Source: Marinobacter vinifirmus (GTDB lineage Bacteria; Pseudomonadota; Gammaproteobacteria; Pseudomonadales; Oleiphilaceae). Taken from it: a stretch of 64,000 bases of DNA. Where the stretch lies: the NCBI RefSeq assembly GCF_002258215.1, contig NZ_NEFY01000005.1:1-64000 (forward strand), written 5' to 3'. The position numbers and the translations under genes were made by a program. Position 1 is the first letter of the stretch. Every line of letters begins with the position of its first letter. Below, in pieces: positions 23,553-33,035 of the stretch. The notes beneath the pieces are model-generated. The model was not told the DNA's origin. It searched no databases and saw only the letters and a list, made by a program, of their open reading frames with translations.

Positions 23553-25136
23553 ATGACACAAACCGCCCAGATCGCCATCATCGGCACCGGCTTCTCCGGC
23601 CTCGGCATGGCCATCAAACTCAAGGAAGCAGGATTCCACGACTTTGTGATCCTCGAACAAAGCGACGACATCGGCGGCACCTGGCACGAAAACCACTACC
23701 CCGGCTGCGCCTGCGACGTGCAATCTGCGCTGTACTCCTTCTCCTTCGAACAGAACCCCAACTGGAGCCGGATGTTCGCCACCCAGCCGGAGATCAAAGC
23801 CTACCTGCGCCACTGCGCGGAAAAGTACGGCCTGATGGAGCACATCCAGCTTAACACCCACGTAGCCGGTGCCCGCTGGGATGAAAGAACCGGTGCCTGG
23901 ACCATCGAAACCTGCGACAGCCCCGAACTCTGGGCCTATATGGAAAAACAGGGCCTCAAGCCCGGTGATTCACTGGATTGCAGTGACAAAACCCTGCCCA
24001 GATTCCGCAAACTGCACGCCGGGGTGCTGGTGTCCGGCATGGGTGGCCTGAGCACGCCGGCGTACCCGGACATCAAGGGCATGGAGTCTTTCACCGGCAC
24101 TCGCTTCCACTCCCAGAACTGGGACCACGACTATGATTTCCGGGGCAAGCGGGTGGCCGTTATCGGTACCGGCGCCTCGGCCATCCAGTTTGTGCCGGAG
24201 ATTGCCAGGAGTGCGGCCCACCTGGACCTGTACCAGCGCACGCCGCCGTGGATCATGCCCAAGCCGGATCGGGAAATCCGCCCGCTGGAGCGGATGATGT
24301 TCCGCAAGTTCCCGCAAACTTTGAACGCTTTCCGCCAGAGCATTTACTGGATGCTGGAAGCCCGGGTGCTGGGCTTTGTGGGTAACCCGCGCATCCTGAA
24401 AATCGGTGAACTGCAGGCCCGCCGCCACATCCGCAACCAGATCAAGGACAAGGCGCTGCGCAAGAAAGTCACGCCGGATTTCCACTTCGGCTGCAAGCGG
24501 GTGCTGATCTCCAACAACTACTACCCGGCGCTGGACCAGGATCACGTGGATGTGCTCACCGATGGCATCCGTGAAGTGAAGGGCAACACCATTGTGGATA
24601 ACAACGGCACTGAACGTGAGGTGGACTGCATCGTGTACGGCACCGGCTTCAAGGCCCAGGAGCCGATTCCCCGGGGCGTGATCTTCGGCCGTGGCGGCCA
24701 GGACCTGCTGGATGCCTGGCGAGAGGGTGCGGAAGCCTACAAGGGCACCACGGTGGCCGGCTTCCCCAACTTCTTCATGCTGATGGGCCCGAACACCGGC
24801 CTCGGCCACAGTTCCATGGTGTACATGATCGAATCCCAGGTTCAGTACGTGCTGGATGCCCTGAAGAAAATGCAGCACCGGGGCTGGAAAACCGTGGAAG
24901 TGAAAGACGATGCCTTCAGCCAGTACAACGCCTCGATTCACGCCAAGCTCGGCGATTCCGTGTGGCAGACCGGCTGCAAGAGCTGGTACGTGAACGAGAA
25001 CGGCAAGAACACCACCCTGTGGCCGGGCTTCACCTGGCAGTTCCGGCAGCAGACCCGGCTCTTTGATGCCGAGCAGTATGTGTGTGAAGCAGCAGAGGTG
25101 ATGGAGCAGGGTGGCGAGCCGGCGTTGGCCGGCTGA
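23553..25136 (+). CDS. FAD-dependent Baeyer-Villiger-type monooxygenase
   Basis: A 527-residue flavoprotein. GTGFSGLG (FAD Rossmann motif) is near residue 11, GGTWHENHYPGCACDV follows, the Baeyer-Villiger fingerprint FxGxxxHxxxW appears as FTGTRFHSQNW, and GTGASAIQ is the NADPH motif. The C-terminal GPNTGLGHSSMVYMIESQ and WPGFTW are characteristic of long-chain ketone or cyclohexanone-type monooxygenases. The ATG at 23553 has AGGAG eight bases upstream; longer readings run into the palindromic element. It is probably controlled by the divergent TetR protein. Confidence 0.93.
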   Translation: MTQTAQIAIIGTGFSGLGMAIKLKEAGFHDFVILEQSDDIGGTWHENHYPGCACDVQSALYSFSFEQNPNWSRMFATQPEIKAYLRHCAEKYGLMEHIQLNTHVAGARWDERTGAWTIETCDSPELWAYMEKQGLKPGDSLDCSDKTLPRFRKLHAGVLVSGMGGLSTPAYPDIKGMESFTGTRFHSQNWDHDYDFRGKRVAVIGTGASAIQFVPEIARSAAHLDLYQRTPPWIMPKPDREIRPLERMMFRKFPQTLNAFRQSIYWMLEARVLGFVGNPRILKIGELQARRHIRNQIKDKALRKKVTPDFHFGCKRVLISNNYYPALDQDHVDVLTDGIREVKGNTIVDNNGTEREVDCIVYGTGFKAQEPIPRGVIFGRGGQDLLDAWREGAEAYKGTTVAGFPNFFMLMGPNTGLGHSSMVYMIESQVQYVLDALKKMQHRGWKTVEVKDDAFSQYNASIHAKLGDSVWQTGCKSWYVNENGKNTTLWPGFTWQFRQQTRLFDAEQYVCEAAEVMEQGGEPALAG

Positions 25137-25180
25137 CCATTGCAACAGGGCCGGCGCAGTGGCTGGCCCTGTAAACCGGG

Positions 25181-26692
25181 TTACATCTGCCCGGTTTCTT
25201 CGAAGCGGTGGTGCCAGCTCAGGGCTTCTTCCAGCAGGTGCGGGGTGTGCATACCGCGGCCGCTGTTGCAGGCGCGTTCGAAGTAGTCCCGCAGGCGCGG
25301 GCGGAAGTCCGGGTGCGCACACTTTTCGATGATGTTCAGCGCCCGCTGGCGGGGCGGAAGGCCTCGCAGGTCGGCCAGGCCCTGTTCGGTCACGACAATC
25401 TGCACATCGTGTTCGGTGTGGTCCACGTGGGACACCATCGGCACAATCGTGGAAATAGAGCCACCCTTGGCGGTCGACGGGGTCATGAACACCGACAGGA
25501 AGCCGTTACGGGCAAAGTCGCCGGAACCGCCGATGCCGTTCATGATGCGGGTGCCCATCACGTGGGTAGAGTTCACGTTGCCGTAGATGTCGGCTTCAAT
25601 CATGCCGTTCATGGCAATGATGCCAAGGCGGCGGATCACTTCCGGATGGTTACTGATTTCCTGGGTACGCAGCACAATGCGGTCCCGGTAGAAATCGATG
25701 TTGTCGGCCAGCTCCTGGTTGGCTTCCGGGCTCAGGGAGAAGGCGGTGGCTGAGGCCTTGGCGAGTTTGCCGGATTTCAGCATCTCCAGCATGCCGTCCT
25801 GCAGTACTTCGGTGTAGGCGGTCAGGTTGTTGAACGGGCCTTCGTTCAGGCCAGCCATCACAGCGTTGGCAATGTTGCCGACGCCGGATTGCAGCGGCAG
25901 CAGGTTGGCCGGCAGGCGCTTCTTTTCGACTTCGCTGGCGAAGAAGTCCAGCAGGTGGCCGGCAATGCGACGGGAGTTTTCGTCCGGGTCGCTGAAACGG
26001 GAGTTGCGGTCCGGCGAGTTGGTTTCCACTACCGCAATCACTTTCTCCGGCGGGCACATCAGGTACTTCTCACCAAAGCGCTCGTCCGGTTTGGTGATCG
26101 GGATCGGCTTGCGGCGCGGCGGCAGGGCGGTGCCGTAATAGACGTCGTGCATGCCTTCCAGGCCGGCACTCTGGCCGTGGTTCACTTCGAGGATGACCTT
26201 GTCGGCCTGGTCAATCCAGGTTTTGTTGTTGCCGATGGATGACGACGGAATCAGCCGACCATCTTCCGTAATGCCTACCACCTCGATGACGGCAATATCC
26301 AGCTTGCCGAAGAAACCGGACCAGGCGTGCTGGGCCACGTGCGACAGGTGGATATCCATGTATTCCATCTTGCCTTCGTTGATCTTCTGGCGGCAGGTGG
26401 GATCGCTCTGGTAGGGCAGGCGCATTTCAATGCCGTCCACTTCGGCCAGCGCGCCGTCCAGTTCCGGGGCGGTGGAGGCACCGGTCCATACGCTGATGCG
26501 GAAGTTCTCGCCACGGGCGCGGTGGTCACGGATGTGCTCGGCCAGGGCCTGGGGCACGGCTTTCGGGTAGCCCGCGCCGGTGAAGCCGCTCATGCCCACG
26601 TTCACGCCGGAGGGGATCAGGCTGGCAGCGTCTCGTGCACTCATAATACGCTTGCTAAGTTTTGGGCAACGAATCCTGGATTCGGTCGACAT
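25181..26692 (-). CDS. Acetyl-CoA hydrolase/transferase family CoA transferase
   Basis: A 503-residue enzyme of the succinyl-CoA:acetate/propionyl-CoA:succinate CoA-transferase type. N-terminal GVNVGMSGFTGAGYPKAVP is a family motif, the catalytic glutamate is in AYTEVLQDGM, and the C-terminal GGSGDFARNGFLSVFM and STIVPMVSHVDH are CoA-binding segments. It moves CoA between acetate, propionate and succinate, so it links fatty-acid breakdown products with the citric acid cycle. It is convergent with the monooxygenase; a weak hairpin at 25145-25172 lies between. Confidence 0.92.
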   Translation of the reverse strand: MSTESRIRCPKLSKRIMSARDAASLIPSGVNVGMSGFTGAGYPKAVPQALAEHIRDHRARGENFRISVWTGASTAPELDGALAEVDGIEMRLPYQSDPTCRQKINEGKMEYMDIHLSHVAQHAWSGFFGKLDIAVIEVVGITEDGRLIPSSSIGNNKTWIDQADKVILEVNHGQSAGLEGMHDVYYGTALPPRRKPIPITKPDERFGEKYLMCPPEKVIAVVETNSPDRNSRFSDPDENSRRIAGHLLDFFASEVEKKRLPANLLPLQSGVGNIANAVMAGLNEGPFNNLTAYTEVLQDGMLEMLKSGKLAKASATAFSLSPEANQELADNIDFYRDRIVLRTQEISNHPEVIRRLGIIAMNGMIEADIYGNVNSTHVMGTRIMNGIGGSGDFARNGFLSVFMTPSTAKGGSISTIVPMVSHVDHTEHDVQIVVTEQGLADLRGLPPRQRALNIIEKCAHPDFRPRLRDYFERACNSGRGMHTPHLLEEALSWHHRFEETGQM

Positions 26693-26975
26693 GATCCACC
26701 TCTTGTTATGCGGTTAACGGCCCCGGTTCCTGACCTTGTCGGCAATGGGGCGAACAGAAAAGCGCCATATTCTAACAGCGAAACAAGAAAGCATGCTTAA
26801 TGGTGTTAGTGAAACTACCTAATTCTTTAGTCTAATGCTGGTGTAAGTTCCAGATAACACTGGGATAGTTTGGAGGGCGAGCCGCGGTTTGCCGGTTGCC
26901 GTAGCGGCCACCCGGTGGGATGATGCCCGCATTCGACCGTGAGTTATCCCATTTCCAGGCATCCGGCAGGGCTCC

Positions 26976-27905
26976 ATGAACACCAGAACCTCCACCCGAC
27001 TGAACAAATACATCAGCGAGAGCGGCATGTGCTCGCGCCGGGATGCTGACCGCTATATCGAGCAGGGTAATGTTCACATCAACGGCCGCCGGGCCCAGGT
27101 GGGCGACCAGGTGTTGCCGGGCGATGTGGTGAAGGTGAACGGCCAGGTGGTGGAACCCCGGGATGAGGAAGACCTGGTCTTTATCGCCCTGAACAAGCCG
27201 GTGGGCATTGTCAGCACCACCGACAGTGCTGAGAAAGACAATATCCAGCGCTTTGTCGGCCACAGCGAACGGATTTTCCCCATCGGCCGGCTGGATAAAG
27301 ACTCCCAGGGGCTGATTTTCCTCACCAGTAACGGCGACCTGGTGAACAAGATCCTGCGGGCCGGTAATAACCATGAGAAAGAATACCTGGTGACGGTGGA
27401 TAAGCCGGTCACCCGGGAATTCGTCGAGGGCATGAGTAACGGCGTGCCAATCCTGGGCACCATGACCAAGCGCTGCAAGGTCGAGAAGGTTTCCCGGTTT
27501 GTGTTCCGCATCATCCTGGTACAGGGCCTGAACCGCCAGATCCGCCGCATGGCCGAGCATTTTGGCTACGAGGTCACTCGGCTGGAGCGGGTGCGGATCA
27601 TGAACGTCAGCCTGCAGGGCCTGCCGGTGGGGGCCTGGCGGGATCTCACAGAAAAAGAACTGGCGGTGCTGTTCGATGCCATCCGGGATTCGTCGTCGGA
27701 GGCCTCGCAGCCGGCCGGTAACAAGCCCCGCAAAAAGCCTGCTTCAGCGAAGGGCGGTCGCCCGGGTCCTGGTGGTAAGCCGGCCAGGGCCGGAGCAAAG
27801 CCCGGCGGAAAAGCCCCCGCAGGCAAAGGCCGCAAAGGCCCCGGCCCGAAGGGCAAACCGTCGAAACCCGGAAAGCCCCGCAAACCATCCATCAAGAAGC
27901 GCTGA
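26976..27905 (+). CDS. rluF: 23S rRNA pseudouridine synthase RluF-like
   Basis: A 309-residue protein. Residues 5-65 are an S4 RNA-binding domain ([22 protein letters not shown]). The catalytic aspartate is in [16 protein letters not shown], with [14 protein letters not shown], the KCKV-like segment and [17 protein letters not shown] of the RsuA/RluB/RluE/RluF family. RluF makes pseudouridine 2604 in 23S rRNA. The last 75 residues are a Lys/Pro/Gly-rich tail of low complexity, probably an RNA-binding extension. The start at 26976 has GGCAGGGCTCC upstream. Confidence 0.92.
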   Translation: MNTRTSTRLNKYISESGMCSRRDADRYIEQGNVHINGRRAQVGDQVLPGDVVKVNGQVVEPRDEEDLVFIALNKPVGIVSTTDSAEKDNIQRFVGHSERIFPIGRLDKDSQGLIFLTSNGDLVNKILRAGNNHEKEYLVTVDKPVTREFVEGMSNGVPILGTMTKRCKVEKVSRFVFRIILVQGLNRQIRRMAEHFGYEVTRLERVRIMNVSLQGLPVGAWRDLTEKELAVLFDAIRDSSSEASQPAGNKPRKKPASAKGGRPGPGGKPARAGAKPGGKAPAGKGRKGPGPKGKPSKPGKPRKPSIKKR

Positions 27906-27993
27906 ACACCCATCATAGGTTCTCTTCCTTACGGCAGAACCGGCAAACCGGCGCTATGCTTACCGGCTTTAAACCTGTGCCGGATTTGCCTCA

Positions 27994-28620
27994 ATGCTTG
28001 AAACGTTTTTCTCGACCTACCTCAGCAGCACCATTCGCTTCCTGTTCCTGCTGGCGCCGTTTTTCGTGGTCACCATGTTCCTGGCGCTTACCCGGGGGTT
28101 ACCGGCAGCCGAGAAGGCGTCGATCATCCGCCGGGCCTGTGTGTCGGCGTTTATTCTGGGGGTGATCCTGTTCTTTGCCGGCCCGCTGCTGTTCAACGCC
28201 ATCGGCATTACCCTGAATTCGTTCCGCATCGGGGCCGGCAGCTTGCTGTTCCTCACCGCCATCAGCCTGGTGAACAGCGGTACCCGCAACCATGCCACCG
28301 GCCTGCCGGATGAAGACCGCGATGACATCGCCGTGGTGCCCCTGGCCATTCCGGTGATGATCGGCCCGGCAACCATTGGTGCCATCCTGGTTTACGGTGC
28401 TGAACTCAAGGCGGTGCCGGAAGTGGCGGGCGGTTTGCTGGGGCTGGTGTCTGGCTTGCTGATCCTGGCGGTGTTGCTGCGGTTGTCCAGCTACCTGGAA
28501 AAAGCCCTGGGCAAGACCGGCCTGAACATCATGTCGAAGATCAGCGGCCTGATTCTCTCGGCCATGGCGGCGGAAATCGTTCTGACCGGTATTGCCGGGT
28601 TTATGGCATCAGTCGCCTGA
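27994..28620 (+). CDS. MarC/UPF0056-family inner membrane protein
   Basis: A 208-residue protein with six hydrophobic helices and the family landmarks FRIGAGSLLFLTAISLV, the cytosolic loop ending in DDIAVVPLAIPVMIGPATIGA, and LNIMSKISGLILSAMAAEIV. MarC proteins have been suggested to be transporters but the substrate is unknown and the old link to multiple antibiotic resistance is not supported. It overlaps the convergent gene by 12 bases. Confidence 0.92.
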   Translation: MLETFFSTYLSSTIRFLFLLAPFFVVTMFLALTRGLPAAEKASIIRRACVSAFILGVILFFAGPLLFNAIGITLNSFRIGAGSLLFLTAISLVNSGTRNHATGLPDEDRDDIAVVPLAIPVMIGPATIGAILVYGAELKAVPEVAGGLLGLVSGLLILAVLLRLSSYLEKALGKTGLNIMSKISGLILSAMAAEIVLTGIAGFMASVA

Positions 28621-29406
28621 AGGTAAGGCCGGAAACCGGTATTTTTCCTGCAGTTGCTGTGGGATTTCGGGGTTCTGCTCAAGAAAATCGGCCAGTGCGT
28701 TGATGATGTCCGGGTGCCGGGCAGATGACAGATGGTAGCTGCTGAGGCTGACCGGCAGCAGGTGGGCCGCGGTTTCAAAGCGCCCTGTCGCGTCCAGGTT
28801 GCGGAAATGGTACTCCGCCACCGGCGCCGCCAGGTTGATCACTTCTACCCGACCGGCCAGCGCCATCAGCACCAGGTTTTCCGGCGATGATGCGGTAATC
28901 AGTTCAACATTGCCCTGGTCGATCCGGTCCTGGAATTTCCACGGGGTAAAGCCGTGTATGGTGCCGTAATCGGCCATCTGCTCCCGGGTGATGCCGGCGT
29001 TTTCCCGCAACACGTACAGGCCATCGGCAAAGTGCAGCAGCGGCGGCGAATAGCTCAGCTCCATGCCCAGTTTTTCGGATTTGTTCCAGTTGGGGTGATC
29101 GGGCAGGGCGAAGTCATACAGGCCCCGGGTGTACTCCCAGATCATCCGGCGCACCGGCCGCACCTTGTACTCGAAGCGGATAGCCTCGGCCGCAGCAAAG
29201 GCATCCATCAGGTCCCGCAGGTAACCGGAATACTCGTTACTGGCTAAATCAGCCTTGTAGATGGGATAGTAATCAATATCCTGAACCACCACGCTGTAGG
29301 TGGGTATTGGCTGGCTGTCCGGCTCGGCTGCGCTAACCGGACACTGGATGAGCCAGCCGGCAAAGCTGGCCAGAAGCGCCAGCCGGATTGAATGAAAAAC
29401 CTGCAA
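28609..29406 (-). CDS. Periplasmic solute-binding-like protein
   Basis: A 265-residue protein with an N-terminal signal (LALLASFAGWLIQCPVSA, cleavage after SAA or SA), then a bacterial family 3 solute-binding fold: YSGYLRDLMDAFAAAEAIRFEYKVRPVRR, LPDHPNW, and the C-terminal SSARHPDIINALADFLEQ. There is no permease or ATPase beside it, so it may be an orphan receptor or serve a remote transporter. The ligand is unknown. It diverges from the ChaC-like gene, which starts 33 bases away. Confidence 0.78.
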   Translation of the reverse strand: MQVFHSIRLALLASFAGWLIQCPVSAAEPDSQPIPTYSVVVQDIDYYPIYKADLASNEYSGYLRDLMDAFAAAEAIRFEYKVRPVRRMIWEYTRGLYDFALPDHPNWNKSEKLGMELSYSPPLLHFADGLYVLRENAGITREQMADYGTIHGFTPWKFQDRIDQGNVELITASSPENLVLMALAGRVEVINLAAPVAEYHFRNLDATGRFETAAHLLPVSLSSYHLSSARHPDIINALADFLEQNPEIPQQLQEKYRFPALPSGD

Positions 29407-29438
29407 TTGAAACGTCTCCCGGATATGTCAGGACAGGA

Positions 29439-30023
29439 ATGACTGCTAATACTATCGACCACAATCGGGCCCGGTACAACTTTGAGGGTATCGAATCGGT
29501 ATGGCTGTTTGGCTATGGCTCGCTGATTTACAAGGTGGATTTCCCGTTTCTGGAACAACGCCCGGCCACTATTCGCGGTTGGGCGCGGCGGTTCTGGCAG
29601 GGTTCCCACGACCATCGGGGTACACCGGAAGCACCGGGGCGGGTGGTTACCCTGATTGAGCAGCCCGGAGCCCGATGCAAAGGCATGGCCTACCGGGTAT
29701 CGCCCAATGTGTTCGAGTACCTGGATGTGCGGGAGAAGAACGGCTACCTGCGCTTCAGCACCACCATGACCTTCGACGACGGCAGCCACGCCGAGGGGCT
29801 GGTGTACATCGCCACGGAGGATAACGAGGCGTTTCTGGGAGAGGCTCCGGAAGCGGATATCGCCGCCCAGATTGCCGCTGCCGCCGGGCCCAGCGGCCCG
29901 AATTCCGAGTATCTGCTGCGGCTGGCGGAGTCTTTGCGGGCATTGGGCGACGACTGTGTGCATACCTTTGCGATAGAAACGCACCTGCTTGGCAACGAAC
30001 CTGTCGCGGTTAAGGACCGTTAA
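29439..30023 (+). CDS. chaC: ChaC-type gamma-glutamylcyclotransferase
   Basis: A 194-residue enzyme: WLFGYGSLIYKVDFPFLEQ is the substrate-binding loop of the cyclotransferase fold, RRFWQGSHDHRG is ChaC-specific, and the catalytic glutamate is in LDVREKNGY. ChaC cleaves glutathione to 5-oxoproline and Cys-Gly in the cytoplasm. The ATG at 29439 has AGGACAGGA directly upstream; an upstream ATG at 29388 would overlap the divergent gene. Confidence 0.9.
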   Translation: MTANTIDHNRARYNFEGIESVWLFGYGSLIYKVDFPFLEQRPATIRGWARRFWQGSHDHRGTPEAPGRVVTLIEQPGARCKGMAYRVSPNVFEYLDVREKNGYLRFSTTMTFDDGSHAEGLVYIATEDNEAFLGEAPEADIAAQIAAAAGPSGPNSEYLLRLAESLRALGDDCVHTFAIETHLLGNEPVAVKDR

Positions 30024-30163
30024 ACGTCAACCGGTGTAAAGCTTGTGCAAATTCGCCCTTCGGGCGCTGACAACACCCTTCTGTTCGGTAATCTGACGGC
30101 AAGGCTTCACGGAAAGTTTCCGTATAGCATGGTTTCAGTCGGTCAACAGATGGGAGAGTCATC

Positions 30164-30592
30164 ATGAAACGACTACTGATCAGCAGTACCCTGATTGTCG
30201 CCCTGGGCTTTGCCGGCCTGGCACAGGCAGACGGCTACCGTGGCCACGGCCACCCGCCGGGCATCCAGAAACAGCTGGAACGGGGCAAGGCGCTGCCGCC
30301 GGGGCATCAGAAGAAGTACCTGCGCTCGGAATGGCGGGACCGCGATCATCGTGGCGACCGGCACTACAGCCGGGACCATGATCGAAAATACTGGGAAAAG
30401 CGGCAAAAAGCGCGCTACAAACAGGAAAAGTACCGCGAAAAATACCGGGACCGCCACGATCACTACCGGTATCGTGACGATCACCGGAACGGATACCGCA
30501 CCAGCTACGGCTACGACGACCGTCTGGCGCCGGAGCATCGGGTAGCGCGGATTATCCGCGATACCCAGGCGATCATTGAGCAGACCCGCTGA
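30164..30592 (+). CDS. RcnB/CigR-like periplasmic protein, rich in charged residues
   Basis: A 142-residue exported protein. The signal peptide LIVALGFAGLAQA is cleaved near residue 22. GHPPGIQKQLERGKALPPGHQKK resembles the LPPGxxKxxxRGKPLPPG motif of CigR/RcnB-like proteins. The central region is very rich in Arg, His, Asp and Tyr (about residues 55-120), and a short helix RVARIIRDTQAIIEQ ends the protein. Family members have been linked to metal homeostasis and virulence modulation; the function here is unknown. The 140-base gap upstream holds a likely promoter. Its end overlaps the convergent EamA gene. Confidence 0.75.
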   Translation: MKRLLISSTLIVALGFAGLAQADGYRGHGHPPGIQKQLERGKALPPGHQKKYLRSEWRDRDHRGDRHYSRDHDRKYWEKRQKARYKQEKYREKYRDRHDHYRYRDDHRNGYRTSYGYDDRLAPEHRVARIIRDTQAIIEQTR

Positions 30593-31502
30593 ACCCGGGT
30601 TCCAGCTCTTTCTGCGGTGTTTCCCGGCTGGCGGGGTTAAAGCCCCGGGCCGGTGAACGCCGTCTCCGGTGCCGCAGGCCAATCAGTACCAACGGCACCA
30701 CGATCATCATGCTGCCGGCGAGGAACCACAGGTCCGGCACCTCACCAAACCAGATCCAGCCAATGGCCACCGCCCAGATCAGCCCGGTGTATTCGGCGCT
30801 GGTGACCTGGTTGGCATCCACCTGCCGGTAGGCCAGCAACACGGTGATGTTGTAACCCAGGATGAACAGGGCGGAGCCGGCGGCGCTGACCAGGATCTGC
30901 AGGTTCCACGTTGCCCCTTCCCAGAATGCCAGTGCGCCTGCGGCCGGTATGATCAGCAGGTAGTTCAGGAACAGCTTGTGCACGGTGGTTTGTTCTTTCG
31001 GCAGCTGCCGCACCATGACGGCGTTGATGGCCAGGGCAAAGGCCGAGCCCAGGGCGGCGATGACGGCCCAGTTGAACTCCACCGGGCGCAGTATCACGAT
31101 GATGCCGGCAAAGCCACTGAACACGGCGGTGACGCTTAGGGGGGTGAGTTTTTCCCGGAAGAATACGGCCGACAGCACCATCACCAGTATCGGCGCGGCG
31201 TAGAACAGGGCGTTAGCGGTAGCCAGCGGCAGGTTGGTGAGGGCGATCACCATGCATACGATGCCGACCAGGTGGATGTGGGCGCGGATGGCGTGGACTT
31301 TCAGGCCGCCGAAGAGGTTGCCTGTGTCGAGTTTGCGGGCCAGCGGCAGCAGGAACACCAGGGTGAGTACGCAGCGCAGGAAGGCGAACTGGAAGACGGG
31401 GGCGCCGGGGTCCATCAGTTTGATGAAGACGTCCGAGAGTATGGCCATGGCGTTGCCGATGACCAGCAGCAGAATGGCGCTGTTGACGGTTTTGCCTGAC
31501 AC
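30573..31502 (-). CDS. EamA-family drug/metabolite transporter
   Basis: A roughly 309-residue carrier with ten hydrophobic helices in two EamA repeats (VFQFAFLRCVLTLVFLLPLA and LILVMVLSAVFFREKLTPL belong to the first, LSAYRQVDANQVTSAEY-like and WIWFGEVPDLWFLAG to the second). It exports metabolites or amino acids; the substrate is unknown. The GTG at 31502 is preferred because AAGGAAGG lies upstream; longer in-frame readings run into palindrome copy B. It is divergent from the LysR gene at 31747, a common arrangement for an exporter and its regulator. Confidence 0.88.
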   Translation of the reverse strand: MSGKTVNSAILLLVIGNAMAILSDVFIKLMDPGAPVFQFAFLRCVLTLVFLLPLARKLDTGNLFGGLKVHAIRAHIHLVGIVCMVIALTNLPLATANALFYAAPILVMVLSAVFFREKLTPLSVTAVFSGFAGIIVILRPVEFNWAVIAALGSAFALAINAVMVRQLPKEQTTVHKLFLNYLLIIPAAGALAFWEGATWNLQILVSAAGSALFILGYNITVLLAYRQVDANQVTSAEYTGLIWAVAIGWIWFGEVPDLWFLAGSMMIVVPLVLIGLRHRRRRSPARGFNPASRETPQKELEPGFSGSAQ

Positions 31503-31546
31503 TTTGGTGTTTCCTTCCTTTATCCAGCCTTCATCGTTTGGTGGCA

Positions 31547-31655
31547 GGATCAGTCCGGGTTGTCCCTCCGAAAACCGCTGCGAGTACATCCATGTACGCT
31601 TGTCTCCGCCATCCATGGCTACGAACATTTTCGGAGGGACAACCCGGACTGATCC
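31547..31655. repeat. Long-armed palindromic element, copy B
   Basis: A perfect 28-bp inverted repeat (31547-31574 and 31628-31655) encloses a 53-base core with GTACATCCATGTAC and GCCATCCATGGC. It lies between the divergent EamA and LysR genes. Inner arm edges are TCCGAAAA/TTTTCGGA. Confidence 0.93.
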
Positions 31656-31746
31656 GCGAAATTCTGTGGTGAGTCTAATGAAGTGCTACTATCCGATAAA
31701 ATGATCATTATTGAACAGTCATTAGAAAAATAGATAGCTGGCGTCA

Positions 31747-32694
31747 ATGAGACTACCCCCACTGAAAGCCCTCCCCGTATTCGAAGCCGTTGCCCGGCTG
31801 AACAGCTTTTCGGCTGCCGCCGAGGAACTGTCGATCACCCAGAGTGCAGTCAGTCACCAGGTCAAACAGCTGGAGACTTATCTGGGCGAACGGCTTTTCT
31901 GGCGTTCCGGTCGCGCGGTGACGCTGACCGACGAAGGCCGGCAGTATTTTGATGCGGTCGGGTCGGCGCTGTTGCAGATTGAACGGGCCAGTGAGCAGTT
32001 ACTGGGGCATGAGGAGTCCCGGTTGCGGTTGTCGGTGTTCAGTTCGTTTGCGGTGCGCTGGCTGGTGCCGCGGTTGCCGGATTTGCAGCGGTTGCACCCG
32101 CAGATTGACCTGGCGCTGGAGATGAGCAGCGAGAACCCGGTGTTGTCGGATCGGGTGGCGGATTGTTTTATCACCATCCACACCACGGCGCCGGCCTACA
32201 GCTACGAGCATTTGTACACGGAGCGGTTGTTTCCGGTGTGCAGTCAGGATTACTGGCAGCGTATCCGGCGGGAGTTAGGGCGTGACGCGGAGCCGGAGGG
32301 GCGGTATGAGGATCCCCTGTCGCCGGAGGATATCGCGCGTTTTCCGTTGTTATCGACCCACAGCATTTTCGACAAACCTGCCGGTGACTGGCAGGCGTGG
32401 TTCCGGGATGTGGAGCAGCCGTTGCCGTCTGCTGCCCGTGTTCAGCATTTCAGCCACATGCTGCTGGCGCTGGAAGCTGCGCGGTTCCATCAGGGAATCG
32501 CCCTGACCAACGACTATATGCTGAGTACCCGGAAGGATTCCCAAGACTTCGTTCGTTTACCGACCCATTCGGTGGTGACCGGCGATAAGTTCTACTTTGC
32601 CTGGAAAACCAGCCGCCGGCGGGAACGTGGGATTCAGACCCTGCGCCGGTGGCTGGTTGATGAGGCGATTCGGGGTGGGCTTCGGGGGGAGTGA
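31747..32694 (+). CDS. LysR-family transcriptional regulator (GcvA-like)
   Basis: A 315-residue regulator. The N-terminal HTH PLKALPVFEAVARLNSFSAAAEELSITQSAVSHQVKQLE is of the GcvA/AmpR type (quoted here in part as recognition sequence). The C-terminal domain binds an effector. It is divergent from the EamA transporter gene and separated from it by palindrome copy B, so it probably controls that transporter. Effector unknown. Confidence 0.9.
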   Translation: MRLPPLKALPVFEAVARLNSFSAAAEELSITQSAVSHQVKQLETYLGERLFWRSGRAVTLTDEGRQYFDAVGSALLQIERASEQLLGHEESRLRLSVFSSFAVRWLVPRLPDLQRLHPQIDLALEMSSENPVLSDRVADCFITIHTTAPAYSYEHLYTERLFPVCSQDYWQRIRRELGRDAEPEGRYEDPLSPEDIARFPLLSTHSIFDKPAGDWQAWFRDVEQPLPSAARVQHFSHMLLALEAARFHQGIALTNDYMLSTRKDSQDFVRLPTHSVVTGDKFYFAWKTSRRRERGIQTLRRWLVDEAIRGGLRGE

Positions 32695-32722
32695 TCCTCC
32701 TAGCCTGCTGCTTCGGTGCTTT

Positions 32723-32830
32723 GAACAGGGCGGGCGAGCCTTTCCAGAAAGCGCTCTAGCCTTCCATGGGCGCTTATGTTCCGCCATCCATGGCTCCACA
32801 AATTTCTGGAAAGGCTCGCCCGCCCTGTTC
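32723..32830. repeat. Long-armed palindromic element, copy C
   Basis: A perfect 28-bp inverted repeat (32723-32750 and 32803-32830; one more pair outside) encloses a 52-base core with CCGCCATCCATGGCTCC. The inner edges are TTTCCAGAAA/TTTCTGGAAA. It lies just after the LysR stop. Confidence 0.93.
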
Positions 32831-32901
32831 AGCTATGCCTTGTGCAGTTCGCTTTGTTAAAGTCGGATTTTCGGGGCGGCCTGCACATGGTCTGGGGAAA
32901 G

Positions 32902-33009
32902 CCTTGGCGGGAGGGGGCTCCAAAAATGTGCGGAGCCATGGATGGCGGAGCAGAAGCGCCACATGGATGTGCCGTAAGGAGCGGTTTTTGGAGCCCCCTC
33001 CCGCCAAGG
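32902..33009. repeat. Long-armed palindromic element, copy D
   Basis: A perfect 25-bp inverted repeat (32902-32926 and 32985-33009) encloses a 58-base core with GGAGCCATGGATGGCGGAGC, in the opposite orientation to copy C, which is only 71 bases away. The two together fill the 341-base gap between the convergent LysR and fadE genes; no gene is seen in that gap. Confidence 0.93.
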
Positions 33010-33035
33010 ATTGACCTCCACCCATACAAGTAACC

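Noticed and set aside
25145-25172. Hairpin ACAGGGCC/GGCCCTGT as a terminator between the monooxygenase and CoA-transferase genes
   Set aside because: No T-run follows and the loop is long; it is mentioned in the gene text only.
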